Source of the DNA: SB11 sp964584305
GTDB lineage: Bacteria; Bacteroidota; Bacteroidia; UBA8524
Assembly (NCBI GenBank): GCA_964584305.1
Contig: CAZOZL010000010.1
Location: 1-64,000, forward strand
Direction of reading: 5' to 3'
DNA: 64,000 nt
Made by a program: the position numbers and the translations under genes. This document shows, in pieces, positions 9,170 through 19,009 of the stretch (the first letter of the stretch is position 1; every line of letters begins with the position of its first letter). A model generated the notes under the pieces. The model saw nothing but the letters and a program-made list of their open reading frames with translations. It was not told where the DNA came from and ran no database searches.

Positions 9170-9667
9170 TTATAAAGGTCTTCTTATTTTCTTCTCGATG
9201 GAAGAAGTAGAATATCCTTTTAAAAAATCAAGTGTTTTCACTTCACCGCCTTTTGCAGTTACAATATCGTAGCCTACAATATTTTCAGGGGCATAGTCTG
9301 CACCTTTCACCAATACATCGGGTTGTATTTTTTGTATTAAATGGTAAGGCGTTTCTTCGCTAAACAACATTACGGCATCCACAAAACCTAATGATGCCAT
9401 AATTTGCAACCTACTTTGCTCATCCTGTATGGGGCGATGTTTTCCCTTTAATTTACTTACAGATGCATCCGTATTTAATCCCAAAAATAGTTTATCGCCT
9501 AAGTCACGGGCTTTAGAAAGGTAATCAACGTGTCCACGGTGCAGCAAATCAAAGCACCCATTAGTAAATACTACTTTATAGGCATGGGCAACCCAGTCCA
9601 CCAAAAGAGTATCTAATTCGGCATTAGAATTAATTATTTTCTGCTGTATTTTTTGTTCGTAGTTCAC
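9170..9667 (-). CDS. rfaE2: D-glycero-beta-D-manno-heptose 1-phosphate adenylyltransferase (RfaE2/HldE C-domain type)
   Basis: The 165-residue cytoplasmic nucleotidyltransferase transfers AMP from ATP to heptose 1-phosphate in the ADP-heptose pathway for LPS core synthesis. The signature TNGCFDLLHRGHVDYL holds the HxGH nucleotide-binding motif, and LKGKHRPIQDEQSRL and VKGADY are standard family blocks. In many bacteria this domain is fused to the sugar kinase RfaE1; here only the transferase half is present. The ATG lies 38 bp inside the preceding gene, so the two are co-transcribed. Confidence 0.93.
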   Translation of the reverse strand: MNYEQKIQQKIINSNAELDTLLVDWVAHAYKVVFTNGCFDLLHRGHVDYLSKARDLGDKLFLGLNTDASVSKLKGKHRPIQDEQSRLQIMASLGFVDAVMLFSEETPYHLIQKIQPDVLVKGADYAPENIVGYDIVTAKGGEVKTLDFLKGYSTSSIEKKIRRPL

Positions 9668-10661
9668 CCGTTAGTTGTTTGCGTTGTGTAATTAATAATA
9701 AAATCATGCTTACCGCCCCAATACCAAGAAACATTATCATTTGCGAGGCGTGGGCAATAGTAGCATACACTACTCCATCATCTTGGTTTACAGCATAAAG
9801 TGTTAACCCTAACGCTACAAAATAATGGAAAGTTCCCATTCCGCCAGGGGCGGGCAAAAGTATTGCTATGGTACTCATTACCAAAACGGTTAAACCAGCT
9901 TCCCAGCCCAAGTGCTGTGTTGCAGGCAGCGAGAAAAAACACAAGTACACCATAAGGTAATACATTACCCATATTACTACCGTGTGAAATATAAATTGTA
10001 TTGGTTTTTTTATGGTTAAAAGGCTTTTAATACCCTCTGCAAAGCCTTTTACAAATTCTAATACTTTTTTGTAGATAGCCAGTTGTTGTATTTTTTTTCT
10101 AAAGATAAAAAACAGAGCAGCAATCACCGCCATACCTATTAATCCTATTTGTATAAGGCTTAGTCCACCTCCATCTGCCGTTGCCGTATCACCTTTCGAA
10201 AATAACTCGAAAGCCTGCATTATGGTATCAAACTGCAAGCCAATAGCCAACAATAGCACTATACCCATAGAGAGTACATCTACCAAACGCTCGGCAACAA
10301 TAGTCCCAATCATAGTGGTAAGGGGTATTTTTTCTACCTTGCTCATTATAGCTGCACGAGCTACTTCGCCGCCTCGTGGTATAGCAAAGTTTACCATATA
10401 GCCCACCATAACGCCATGAAATGTATTCCAAAAACCTGTTTTATAACCCAGTGGTTCAGCCAATATTTGCCAGCGTATAGCACGGCTAACCACACTTATT
10501 ATACCCGTTGCTATTGCCGCTACCACCCATATTAGCTTTGCATCTTTAATATCATTAATAAGTTTATCAATTTTAACATTTTTAAATGCCAAGTAAATAA
10601 AAAAAGCACTTATACCTGCAAATAGGGTATATCTTATTATCTTTTTTAAAGTAGGATTCAC
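9630..10661 (-). CDS. Lysylphosphatidylglycerol synthase TM-region / UPF0104 flippase-like protein
   Basis: The 343-residue integral membrane protein has about seven to eight hydrophobic helices. It carries the family markers RAIRWQILAEP (about 62), the conserved loop FAIPRGGEVARA (about 110) and LPAPGGMGTFHY (about 270). This family includes the membrane part of MprF and stand-alone proteins thought to move lipids or regulate lipid glycosylation. The catalytic aminoacyl-transferase domain of MprF is absent. It overlaps rfaE2 by 38 bp, which hints at an envelope-lipid role, but the substrate is unknown. Confidence 0.85.
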   Translation of the reverse strand: MNPTLKKIIRYTLFAGISAFFIYLAFKNVKIDKLINDIKDAKLIWVVAAIATGIISVVSRAIRWQILAEPLGYKTGFWNTFHGVMVGYMVNFAIPRGGEVARAAIMSKVEKIPLTTMIGTIVAERLVDVLSMGIVLLLAIGLQFDTIMQAFELFSKGDTATADGGGLSLIQIGLIGMAVIAALFFIFRKKIQQLAIYKKVLEFVKGFAEGIKSLLTIKKPIQFIFHTVVIWVMYYLMVYLCFFSLPATQHLGWEAGLTVLVMSTIAILLPAPGGMGTFHYFVALGLTLYAVNQDDGVVYATIAHASQMIMFLGIGAVSMILLLITQRKQLTGELRTKNTAENN

Positions 10662-10824
10662 TAATGTAATTTATTATTCGTGTAAGGGTAAATAAGGGAC
10701 GGTATAGATATTTTTTTGCCTCAAACATCTTTGCTTATTATAAAAACGCTGCGAAGTTAAAGTTTTTTCCATCTCATTTCAGCTTTATACCAATATCATG
10801 CCTTTCTAATTCCTCACTGTTGTG

Positions 10825-10870
10825 AAAACACAAAAGCCCAAGCAAGTATGTGCATGAGCTTTTGTGTTTT
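10825..10870 (-). terminator. Hairpin terminator downstream of the DegP-like gene
   Basis: The arms AAAACACAAAAGC (10825-10837) and GCTTTTGTGTTTT (10858-10870) are fully complementary over 13 bp with a 20-base loop. It lies 19 bp past the end of the minus-strand protease gene. The flanking T-tract is weak, so it may be factor-assisted. Confidence 0.65.
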
Positions 10871-10888
10871 ATGGTAAGCAACAAAAGT

Positions 10889-12355
10889 TTAATCTAACTT
10901 CAAGCCATAAATACCTTCGCTGCCATCAGGGTTTATACCTTCAATTAATATGCCGCCCGATTTTGCTTTTAATATGCGTTTTGCTTCGCTAAGGGTATAA
11001 ATAGGTTTCTTATCTATATGGGTAATAATATATCCTTTGGGCACGCCTACCTTTTTAAAAGCACCTGATTTAATTGCCACAACTTTCACCCCATTTTTAA
11101 TTTTAAACTTACGTTTATCTTTCGCCGTTATTTTTTCTAACTCAATTCCTTTTACCAAGGTTATACGGGCTTTTTTCTCACTTCGCTTAATAATTTCAGT
11201 AGTGCCTTCACGGTTTTTTAGTATAGGGCTTAGTACTTTTTCTTTGCCTTTACGCACAAGGGTAATATTTATTTTATCCCCTGGGTGATAACGGCTCACC
11301 TGCTCTTGCAATTCTGATGATGAGTTTACTGTAACATCGTTTACTTTAGTAATAATATCGCCCCCTCTCATCCCCACAATGGCGGCGGCACTACCTTCGT
11401 TTACTTTGTTTACATATACTCCTTTAATATCTTTAATGCCTTTCTCTTCTGCCAAGGCGGCAGTAACATCTCTTATTTCAACGCCCAAAAACCCACGTTG
11501 CACCTCGCCATACTTTAAAATATCGTCCATCACTTTTTTTACAATATTCACAGGCACTGCAAAGGAGTAGCCCGAGTATGAACCTGTGCGGGTCGCAATG
11601 GCGGTATTAATACCTATAAGTTCACCCCTCATATTCACTAATGCACCGCCACTATTGCCAGGGTTTACAGCAGCATCGGTTTGTATAAAATTCTCAATAG
11701 CATATTGGTTGTTTCTATCTCTTAGCAAGTTTATATTTCTTGCTTTGGCACTCACTATACCCGCAGTAACAGTGCTGGTGAGATTAAAAGGGTTTCCCAC
11801 TGCCAGTACCCACTCGCCTACTTCAACAGCATCACTATTTCCAAATTTTAGAAAAGGTAAATCTTTAATATCAATTTTTAGTAAAGCAAGGTCGGTGCTG
11901 GGGTCTCTTCCTATAAGTTCAGCAGTATAGCTGCGTTTGTCTTGCAAAATAACTTCTATACTGGTAGCCCCATTAATTACATGATTGTTGGTAGCTATAT
12001 ATCCATCATTAGTAATAATAACTCCAGAGCCAGAGCCACTTTGTGGCTGCCTTTGCGGTATGTCAAACCCTTCGCCAAAAAACTCTAAAAGGTCTAACCC
12101 GCTACCATTGCTTGATGTTGCCTGTACCGTAGTTTTTATATGCACTACCGCAGGGGTAGCCGTTTTTGAGGGTTTGGTGAAATTAAAGGTAGGCACTTCG
12201 CCTACTTGGTGTTTCACCTTTGCAAAGGTTACTGCGTTTTGTTTTTCTTGAATTGTTTTTGGGGCATCGCTATTTATTAAACTAAATACACCCAATGCCA
12301 CACCACCACCCAAACAGGCGATTAAAAATGTTCCTAAAATTTTCTTGTAATTCAT
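10889..12355 (-). CDS. Do/DegP-family periplasmic serine protease
   Basis: The 488-residue HtrA-type protease/chaperone has an N-terminal signal or membrane anchor (about 5-28), a trypsin-like domain with His125 (ATNNHVING), Asp155 (PSTDLALLK) and Ser235 (NPGNSGGAL), then a first PDZ domain (about 290-380) and a second shorter PDZ-like segment (about 415-488, KGYIITHIDKKPIYTL). It degrades or refolds misfolded envelope proteins. The length and domain order match Bacteroidota DegQ/DegP proteins. It is transcribed alone and is followed by a hairpin terminator. The divergent sigma-factor gene begins 184 bp away. Confidence 0.95.
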   Translation of the reverse strand: MNYKKILGTFLIACLGGGVALGVFSLINSDAPKTIQEKQNAVTFAKVKHQVGEVPTFNFTKPSKTATPAVVHIKTTVQATSSNGSGLDLLEFFGEGFDIPQRQPQSGSGSGVIITNDGYIATNNHVINGATSIEVILQDKRSYTAELIGRDPSTDLALLKIDIKDLPFLKFGNSDAVEVGEWVLAVGNPFNLTSTVTAGIVSAKARNINLLRDRNNQYAIENFIQTDAAVNPGNSGGALVNMRGELIGINTAIATRTGSYSGYSFAVPVNIVKKVMDDILKYGEVQRGFLGVEIRDVTAALAEEKGIKDIKGVYVNKVNEGSAAAIVGMRGGDIITKVNDVTVNSSSELQEQVSRYHPGDKINITLVRKGKEKVLSPILKNREGTTEIIKRSEKKARITLVKGIELEKITAKDKRKFKIKNGVKVVAIKSGAFKKVGVPKGYIITHIDKKPIYTLSEAKRILKAKSGGILIEGINPDGSEGIYGLKLD

Positions 12356-12539
12356 GTTTTCTTAACAATGTTTAGTTAGTAACTATAATTGTACCGTATA
12401 AAACGGTTTATTGGTTTAAAATAGTATCAATTCATATACCAAACTATACAATACTCGTAGTATTTTTGCAATCACTTATACCATGAACAAAAATAATTAT
12501 CTTGCCGTTTACTTTTACACATTATATCTGTATTAACTA

Positions 12540-13109
12540 ATGTTTGGGAGAAAAAAATTTAAAGATGCTGATATTATCGCTGAAATAAGAGGCGGTAACC
12601 AACAAGCATTAACACTTTTATATCAAGAAAACTTCACTACGGTGCGTAATTATATTTTAAAAAATAATGGAGCGGCAGAAGATGTTGACGATATTTTGCA
12701 AGATGCCGTAATTATAGTTTGGCAAAATGCCAGCAAAAGAGATTTTGAACTTACTGCTAAACTTAGCACCTATATATATAGCATTGTTAGAAACCTTTGG
12801 CTAAAACGCCTTAATAAAAATAAACGATTAGAGCCTTTAAAAGATTTTCATGCCAATACTCACCCTGCTGACGAACCTAAAAACCATAGTATGGATTTGG
12901 ATATTATAGTAAAGTACTTGGATAAAATTGGCGATACCTGTAAAGAGGTATTACAACTTTTTTATTTTGATGGATTGGATATGAACTCTATTGCCGAACG
13001 CATGGAGTTTGCTAATGCTGATACTGCCAAATCAAAAAAATACCAATGCTTTAAAAAACTTGAAGGTTTGGTGAAACAAGATTTTAACAAAAACGATTTT
13101 AATTTATAG
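12540..13109 (+). CDS. ECF-like RNA polymerase sigma factor
   Basis: The 189-residue protein has region 2 (about 20-95, NAAEDVDDILQDAVIIVWQN-like block and LSTYIYSIVRNLWLKRL) and region 4 (about 120-175). The region 4 helix-turn-helix MNSIAERMEFANADTAKSKKY is divergent but has the usual spacing. It is followed after 25 bp by a gene for a single-pass membrane protein that looks like its anti-sigma partner. The two are upstream of dapF in one apparent operon. Confidence 0.88.
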   Translation: MFGRKKFKDADIIAEIRGGNQQALTLLYQENFTTVRNYILKNNGAAEDVDDILQDAVIIVWQNASKRDFELTAKLSTYIYSIVRNLWLKRLNKNKRLEPLKDFHANTHPADEPKNHSMDLDIIVKYLDKIGDTCKEVLQLFYFDGLDMNSIAERMEFANADTAKSKKYQCFKKLEGLVKQDFNKNDFNL

Positions 13110-13134
13110 AAAACACTTTTACCCATTTTGTGAG

Positions 13135-13911
13135 ATGAACTTTGATGATAACATAAGCGAAGTATTTGACAACTACCTAAGAGGGCAAATGACAGAGGTA
13201 GAAGAACGTGAGTTTGTGGAGCAGTTGAAAAATGACCCCTCGCTAAAACAAGCGTACGAAACACACAGAACCATAGTAGCAGGAATAAGAAATGCCCGAA
13301 AAAAAGAACTAAAAGAGTATATAAAGAAAAATGCTAAAATAAGGTATATAGGCAATGTTTGGAACTCGAAATGGGTAATGACTTCGGCGGCAATATTTGT
13401 TATTTTCTTCTCTGCCTATATAATTGTTGAGTATGTAGTAAAACCTGCTTCAAGCGAAAAAATAGCGGCAACTGAAGAAGCTACTGAAAAAGACCAACAA
13501 GAAATAGTCGAAAAAAACAAAAATAAAACTCCCACTACAATAGATATTGCGGAAGATGATAAAAATTTAACCGAAAAAGCAACAAGCAAACCTGTGCTTA
13601 AAAAAACAGTTCCTCTGCTTACAAAAAGGAGTGAAATAGACCTTAACAAAGTGGCAAAAAGTAAAAATTTTAACGAAACAATAGATATTTATTACGAAGT
13701 AGCTACAACCACACAATACCGATATAGTAACGATAAATTAACCTTGTATAAATTCCCTTACAAAGATGAGGTAGTGGTATATACGGATGACGATATAGCC
13801 TATTTGGCATGGCAAAGAGCCTATTACCCACTTATAAAAGATGATAAAGCACACCCTTTACAAAAACTTACCGACAAAAAAATTATAAGACAATTACACC
13901 CCCTTCAATAG
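13135..13911 (+). CDS. Single-pass membrane protein, probable anti-sigma factor
   Basis: The 258-residue protein has an acidic cytoplasmic N-terminus (about 1-75) with the motif FDNYLRGQMTEVEEREFVEQL, which resembles the zinc-free anti-sigma N-domain seen in many Bacteroidota. A hydrophobic helix follows (about 82-102), then a Lys/Glu/Thr-rich extracytoplasmic region and a compact C-terminal part containing an aromatic YLAWQRAYYPL block. It follows the sigma factor by 25 bp, and its stop shares a base with the dapF start (TAGTG). The anti-sigma role is inferred from order and topology. Confidence 0.7.
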   Translation: MNFDDNISEVFDNYLRGQMTEVEEREFVEQLKNDPSLKQAYETHRTIVAGIRNARKKELKEYIKKNAKIRYIGNVWNSKWVMTSAAIFVIFFSAYIIVEYVVKPASSEKIAATEEATEKDQQEIVEKNKNKTPTTIDIAEDDKNLTEKATSKPVLKKTVPLLTKRSEIDLNKVAKSKNFNETIDIYYEVATTTQYRYSNDKLTLYKFPYKDEVVVYTDDDIAYLAWQRAYYPLIKDDKAHPLQKLTDKKIIRQLHPLQ

Positions 13912-14699
13912 TGGAAACTACATTTTATAAATACCAAGGCACTGGCAACGATTTTGTGATGGTAGATAATCGTAACCTTGCCTTGCCAAGAAATAATACC
14001 TCGCTTTATAAACAAATTTGCGACCGTCATTTTGGCATCGGTGCTGATGGTTTTATAATGGTACAAAACAAACACGGTTACGATTTTGAGATGGTATATT
14101 TTAATAGTGATGGTAACCAGAGTAGTATGTGTGGCAATGGCGGCAGATGTATTACCATGTTTGCCAAACAATTAGGTATTATAGAAAACAAAGCACATTT
14201 TTTAGCCATTGATGGAAACCACGATGCCACTATTGATGATAATGGATGGGTGAGTTTGAAAATGAAAAATGTAGCTGAAATTGAAACCATAGAAAACGAT
14301 TTTTTTATAGACACAGGTTCACCGCATTATATACGTTTTATTGATGGTGATATAAGTAACACACCACTAATTGAAACTGCAAAAGCAATTCGTTTTAATG
14401 ATAGATTTGCCAAGCAAGGTACAAACGTAAATATAGTGCAGGCTACTCACAAAATGCTTAATGTACGCACCTACGAGCGAGGCGTTGAAAGTGAAACACT
14501 ATCGTGTGGTACTGGTGTAACCGCCGTTGCTTTGGCAGCATTTGCCCACAAGCCCACGGGCAACAATATAGTACAACCCATTAGCACCCTTGGGGGTAAG
14601 TTGCAAGTTACCTTTGATAAAGTAGCCCCCAATAGTTACAAAAATATATGGCTACAAGGAGCTGCACAGTTTGTATATCAGGGTATCTATAATTTTTAA
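13911..14699 (+). CDS. dapF: Diaminopimelate epimerase DapF
   Basis: The 262-residue cytoplasmic enzyme interconverts LL- and meso-diaminopimelate for lysine and peptidoglycan synthesis. The two catalytic cysteines are visible: Cys74 in SSMCGNGGRC and Cys199 in LSCGTGVTA. The opening KYQGTGNDFVMVDN is typical. The start is a GTG that overlaps the stop of the preceding anti-sigma-like gene, so its translation depends on that operon. This places a cell-wall gene under possible sigma-operon control. Confidence 0.97.
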   Translation: METTFYKYQGTGNDFVMVDNRNLALPRNNTSLYKQICDRHFGIGADGFIMVQNKHGYDFEMVYFNSDGNQSSMCGNGGRCITMFAKQLGIIENKAHFLAIDGNHDATIDDNGWVSLKMKNVAEIETIENDFFIDTGSPHYIRFIDGDISNTPLIETAKAIRFNDRFAKQGTNVNIVQATHKMLNVRTYERGVESETLSCGTGVTAVALAAFAHKPTGNNIVQPISTLGGKLQVTFDKVAPNSYKNIWLQGAAQFVYQGIYNF

Positions 14700-14754
14700 A
14701 ACAGAAGCCACCAAACAATAGCTTTGGGCATCTTTGTTGTAACAATAACCAGTA

Positions 14755-15837
14755 ATGCAGTTGATAAAAACCTTTATAGCAAGCAGTCTTTTTTTCGCCT
14801 CTATTTCACTTGTTGCACAGCAACAAAATCGCCCTATTGATAACTATTTTTGTAATGCACTTAAAGTTTTAACCAGCGATGCAAACAATCATTTTGTTGA
14901 GCAAACTAATAGAGATAGAGTAGTACTGCTTAATCCTAAAGCAGAAAACCGATTTGAGTCTTCGGTAATACTACCAGGTTTTTTTTATGGCAAAGTAATA
15001 TCATTAGGTGCTGAAGGGCTTTACTATGAAAGTATAGCCCCTAATATTCCCGATTCAGCAACTGTTCACTATGGCTTACAAAATGTTAATAGGCATATAC
15101 TGCACTGTGTACCCAATATTGCCCTTAACCCTATTTCTGATGATGGGCTACAATACAGTTATCACTATAAATATGGCGATACAATAAGCGACATTTTTAT
15201 TCGCCTTTGGGGTGAGTATCCCTCTGTTGATGAAGACTCATTTGCATCATCAGGGCAAATAAATATTGAAATATATGGCGATGATTACCGAAAATTTACT
15301 CCCTACAAAAAAGACAAAAAGAAAGCAGATAGTACTCTTACCGCTCAATTTAGTGAAATAGAAAAAGGTTTATTAGACAGTATAGCACTACTATTAGGCA
15401 AAGAGTCATACGATTTATATAAAAACAAAATTTGGCTACCCAAGCGGCAACTCAAAGGAGCAGGCAATATTTATATAAAACCCTTGCCCGAAACCCTACA
15501 AATGCCCTATGGCTACTATGCTGAACTATACGCAGGACCTAACCAACAAGATGCAGAAAAAGTATATAAACAGTGGATAGATAAAGTAAAGCAAAATGCC
15601 CTTGCTGATAAGCGTTTCAAGCAAAAAAACAGGCAGCTTTTACAATGGCATTTTTTACCTTATAATGAGTGGTTTGACCCTGATGATTATGCAAATATTA
15701 AACAACAGGTAGGGTTTTCAGCACCCCTTCTTTCAGCAGAACCAATAAATAGAACTCCTTTATTTACCTACCACCTATTTTTACTAAAATATGCTGGCGA
15801 TTATATTGTTGCCATTAATATTAGCAACCGTTACTAA
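14755..15837 (+). CDS. Hypothetical secreted protein
   Basis: The 360-residue product begins with a clear signal peptide (about 1-20, cleaved after LVAQQ). The mature part has a mixed alpha/beta composition with an internal Lys-rich region (about 180-190) and a Trp/Tyr-rich C-terminus (about 290-310, QWHFLPYNEWFDPDDY). I recognise no family and no T9SS sorting signal. It is preceded by a 55-bp spacer from dapF and may be co-transcribed with it, though CATCTTTG at about 14730-14737 could be a weak promoter element. Confidence 0.65.
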   Translation: MQLIKTFIASSLFFASISLVAQQQNRPIDNYFCNALKVLTSDANNHFVEQTNRDRVVLLNPKAENRFESSVILPGFFYGKVISLGAEGLYYESIAPNIPDSATVHYGLQNVNRHILHCVPNIALNPISDDGLQYSYHYKYGDTISDIFIRLWGEYPSVDEDSFASSGQINIEIYGDDYRKFTPYKKDKKKADSTLTAQFSEIEKGLLDSIALLLGKESYDLYKNKIWLPKRQLKGAGNIYIKPLPETLQMPYGYYAELYAGPNQQDAEKVYKQWIDKVKQNALADKRFKQKNRQLLQWHFLPYNEWFDPDDYANIKQQVGFSAPLLSAEPINRTPLFTYHLFLLKYAGDYIVAINISNRY

Positions 15838-15922
15838 ACTATATTTTCAACAACAGTAGTAAGCAATAGCGTTTTCCACTATCTTGCACGGTTATACTAC
15901 CTTATAAAAATTACCTTTACTA

Positions 15923-18900
15923 TTGAAAGTTGTAAATAACCAACCTTTTGAATTGGTGTACACTCTTTTGGAACACAAGCATTTTGGGTATGTTATAGAG
16001 CCCCATGTGGTGCAAATAAACACCTTGGGCAACTATACACTAACACACCAAAAAGTGTTTAATACCACCATAGAGTATTATGAAAAAGGCATTGACGATG
16101 TGGATAGAAAATTGGTAGCTCTTTTAGGCGAATTAGACCAAGAGGTTATTGTAAAAAAATTTTATACCAAAACAGTTATTCGCCCTACGGAGTTTTTCAA
16201 AAAGCATTTTACCGATGACTTGTTCAAAGACTTTATTCGCCCTTATATAGAAAAAAAATTAGTTGAAGCTATTGATTTGCTTAGAGATAGAAAAGTATTT
16301 TTACAAGGTAAAGAAGGCAACCCCACATCAAAAAAAGTGGATGTAGCCAAGCAAAAATCAACGGTGCTTTTCCATTTCAGGCGCGATGATGATAAAATAC
16401 GGTACTACCCCACCATAAAATACAATGATGTAAGGGTGGAGTTTTCGCAACAAGAGGGTGTAATGCTAACCACATCGCCCGCTTGGATGCTGGTAAATGG
16501 AATGATTTACAACTTTGAGAAAAATGTGGACGGCAAAAAGCTAAAACCTTTCTTAAACAAAAAATTTATTGTTATTCCCAAAGCATCAGAAGCCACCTAT
16601 TTTAAAAAATTTGTAGTCCCTTTAGTTGAAAAATTTGATGTATATGCAAAAGGGTTTGACATAAAAACAGAATCGGTATTGGGTGTGCCAGTACTTAAAA
16701 TAGACGATAGCTGGGGCGAAAAAATAAGGTTAAATCTTTATTTTAGATATGCCCAACAAGAGTTTCCATACCATGTAACCAAAAAAGTATCTGTAGTACT
16801 TGAAAACGAGGGCGACAACTATACTTTTAAGCGTTTACGCCGCTCTAAAGACTGGGAAGAACAACAAAAGAAATACCTTGAACATAGAGGGTTAGAAATG
16901 TTAGAAGGCTGCTCGTTTACTATTAAAACTACCCCAAAAGAGACTACAAACAACTATGCCGCAGTGCAATGGCTAAACGATAATATTGAATCGCTTAAAA
17001 ACCACAAGTTTATTATTGAACAAGACAAGCACGACAATAAATACTTTATTGGGCATACCAAAATTTCTATTGAAGTTGATGAATATAAAGACTGGTTTGA
17101 TGTAAGAGCAGTAGTGGTTTTTGGCAAGTATAAAATACCTTTTATGCGTTTACGTACTAATTTATTACAAGGTAAAAGGGAGTTTCTATTGCCCAATGGC
17201 GAGGTAGCTATTATACCCGAAGAATGGTTTACAAAATATACTTCGCTACTCGAGTTTAATGAAGGCAAAGACGAGATTAAACTCAAAAAACACCACTGGA
17301 AACTAATTGATGACTTACAAGGCAAAAAAAATAATGCTGCAATTAAGGAAAAATTAGAACATCTCAATTTCAAATCACTACAAAATGCTAAGGAACTATC
17401 ACCCCATTTTAAAGGTGAGCTACGTCCCTATCAACAAGAAGGGTATAATTGGTTCTATTTTTTACAAGAAAATAAATTTGGCGGGTGCTTGGCAGATGAT
17501 ATGGGGCTGGGAAAAACCGTGCAAACCCTTGCTTTGCTTCAAAAAGAAGCCGATACCCCCGAAACCACCACCGATGACGGTGAGGCGGAAGCTACTGCCC
17601 TAAAAACGGATAAAAAATCACAATTCAATTTATTTGCCCCTACTGAAAAAGGTGAAAATAGTACTACAATGGTAGCACCCCCACAGCAGCAAGTAAAAAA
17701 ACGCACGAACTTAATTATTTTACCTACCTCGCTTATATACAACTGGCAAGCAGAGGCAAATCGCTTTGCGCCAAACTTAAAAGTATTTATTTATACGGGA
17801 ACATACCGCAATAGGGAAATAGCCTATTTTAAAAACTATGATATAGTAATAACCACCTACGGTGTTGCCCGATTGGATATTGATATATTAAAAGAGTTTA
17901 AATTTCATTATGCCATTTTAGATGAAAGCCAGTTTATAAAAAACCCTGCCTCGCAAACGGCAAGGGCTGTAAACCACCTTGTTTGCAAGCACAAGTTGGT
18001 ACTCACAGGTACACCCGTAGAAAACTCTATTGTAGATTTATGGTCGCAAATGAATTTTCTTAACCCTGGATTATTGGGCAACTTTACATTTTTTAATGAA
18101 AAATATGTAATACCTATTGAAAAAAACAATAACGAGCCACAAAGGATTCACCTGCAAAAAATTATCGAACCTTTTATACTTAGAAGGACAAAGCAGCAAG
18201 TTGCCAAAGACCTACCCGAAAAATACGAGCAAGTATATTATTGTGAAATGACGGAGGAGCAAGAGCGGGCATATAATCAAACAAAATCACAATATCGAAA
18301 TCAGATATTAAAATCAGTATCAGAAATTGGGATTAACAAATCTAAACTTCAAATACTTAAAGGGTTGATGATGTTGCGCCAAATAGCCAACCATCCTATT
18401 TTAACAGACGAAGCATATTTAGGCACATCAGGAAAGTTTGATGAGATTATCAGAAACCTTAAAACTGCCATTGCCGAAGGACATAAAGTATTGGTGTTTT
18501 CGCAATTTGTAAAGCAGTTAGCCATTTTTAAACGTCTATTTGAAGAAGAAAACACCCCCTTTTGCTATATTGATGGTAAATGCAGCTCTAAAAAAAGACA
18601 ACAAGAGGTAGATAGATTTCAAAAAGATAAAAGTGCTGATGTATTTCTTATCTCACTGCGTGCTGGTGGTGTGGGTTTAAACTTAACCGAGGCTGATTAT
18701 GTTTTTATTGTTGACCCGTGGTGGAACCCTGCCGTAGAACGCCAAGCAACTGACAGAAGCCACCGCATAGGGCAAACTAAAAATGTTTTTAACTATAAAT
18801 TTATTACTCGTGGTACGGTTGAGGAAAAAATATTAACCTTGCAAAAAAAGAAGCTCCAATTGGCTGAAACACTTATTACTACTGAAAATTCTTTCTTATC

Positions 18901-18940
18901 AAACATAAATTCGGATGATTTAGAAAATATTTTTACCTAA
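15923..18940 (+). CDS. SNF2-family DEAD/DEAH-box helicase
   Basis: The 1005-residue protein starts at a TTG; no in-frame ATG lies nearby upstream. The N-terminal half (about 1-490) is a helicase-associated region. The SNF2 ATPase core follows: PYQQEGYNWF (about 500), Walker A GLGKT (about 528), a DESQ box in LDESQFIKNP (about 666), TGTPVEN, and motif VI ATDRSHRIGQ (about 944). A low-complexity insertion (about 545-590, Thr/Glu/Pro/Gln-rich) separates motif I from motif Ia. It is likely an ATP-driven DNA translocase that remodels protein-DNA complexes. No nuclease or defence partner adjoins it, so this looks like the chromosomal bacterial SNF2 type. Confidence 0.92.
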   Translation: MKVVNNQPFELVYTLLEHKHFGYVIEPHVVQINTLGNYTLTHQKVFNTTIEYYEKGIDDVDRKLVALLGELDQEVIVKKFYTKTVIRPTEFFKKHFTDDLFKDFIRPYIEKKLVEAIDLLRDRKVFLQGKEGNPTSKKVDVAKQKSTVLFHFRRDDDKIRYYPTIKYNDVRVEFSQQEGVMLTTSPAWMLVNGMIYNFEKNVDGKKLKPFLNKKFIVIPKASEATYFKKFVVPLVEKFDVYAKGFDIKTESVLGVPVLKIDDSWGEKIRLNLYFRYAQQEFPYHVTKKVSVVLENEGDNYTFKRLRRSKDWEEQQKKYLEHRGLEMLEGCSFTIKTTPKETTNNYAAVQWLNDNIESLKNHKFIIEQDKHDNKYFIGHTKISIEVDEYKDWFDVRAVVVFGKYKIPFMRLRTNLLQGKREFLLPNGEVAIIPEEWFTKYTSLLEFNEGKDEIKLKKHHWKLIDDLQGKKNNAAIKEKLEHLNFKSLQNAKELSPHFKGELRPYQQEGYNWFYFLQENKFGGCLADDMGLGKTVQTLALLQKEADTPETTTDDGEAEATALKTDKKSQFNLFAPTEKGENSTTMVAPPQQQVKKRTNLIILPTSLIYNWQAEANRFAPNLKVFIYTGTYRNREIAYFKNYDIVITTYGVARLDIDILKEFKFHYAILDESQFIKNPASQTARAVNHLVCKHKLVLTGTPVENSIVDLWSQMNFLNPGLLGNFTFFNEKYVIPIEKNNNEPQRIHLQKIIEPFILRRTKQQVAKDLPEKYEQVYYCEMTEEQERAYNQTKSQYRNQILKSVSEIGINKSKLQILKGLMMLRQIANHPILTDEAYLGTSGKFDEIIRNLKTAIAEGHKVLVFSQFVKQLAIFKRLFEEENTPFCYIDGKCSSKKRQQEVDRFQKDKSADVFLISLRAGGVGLNLTEADYVFIVDPWWNPAVERQATDRSHRIGQTKNVFNYKFITRGTVEEKILTLQKKKLQLAETLITTENSFLSNINSDDLENIFT

Positions 18941-19009
18941 GCAACGAATTTTATCAATTAGTTGTCTTTTATTTGCAGTTAAGAATAAACTTTAATAAAA
19001 AATAACGTC

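Noticed and set aside
15923..18940. SNF2 gene as part of a defence island (DISARM-like)
   Set aside because: There is no methylase, DUF1998 or phospholipase-D gene nearby; neighbours are housekeeping or secreted proteins.
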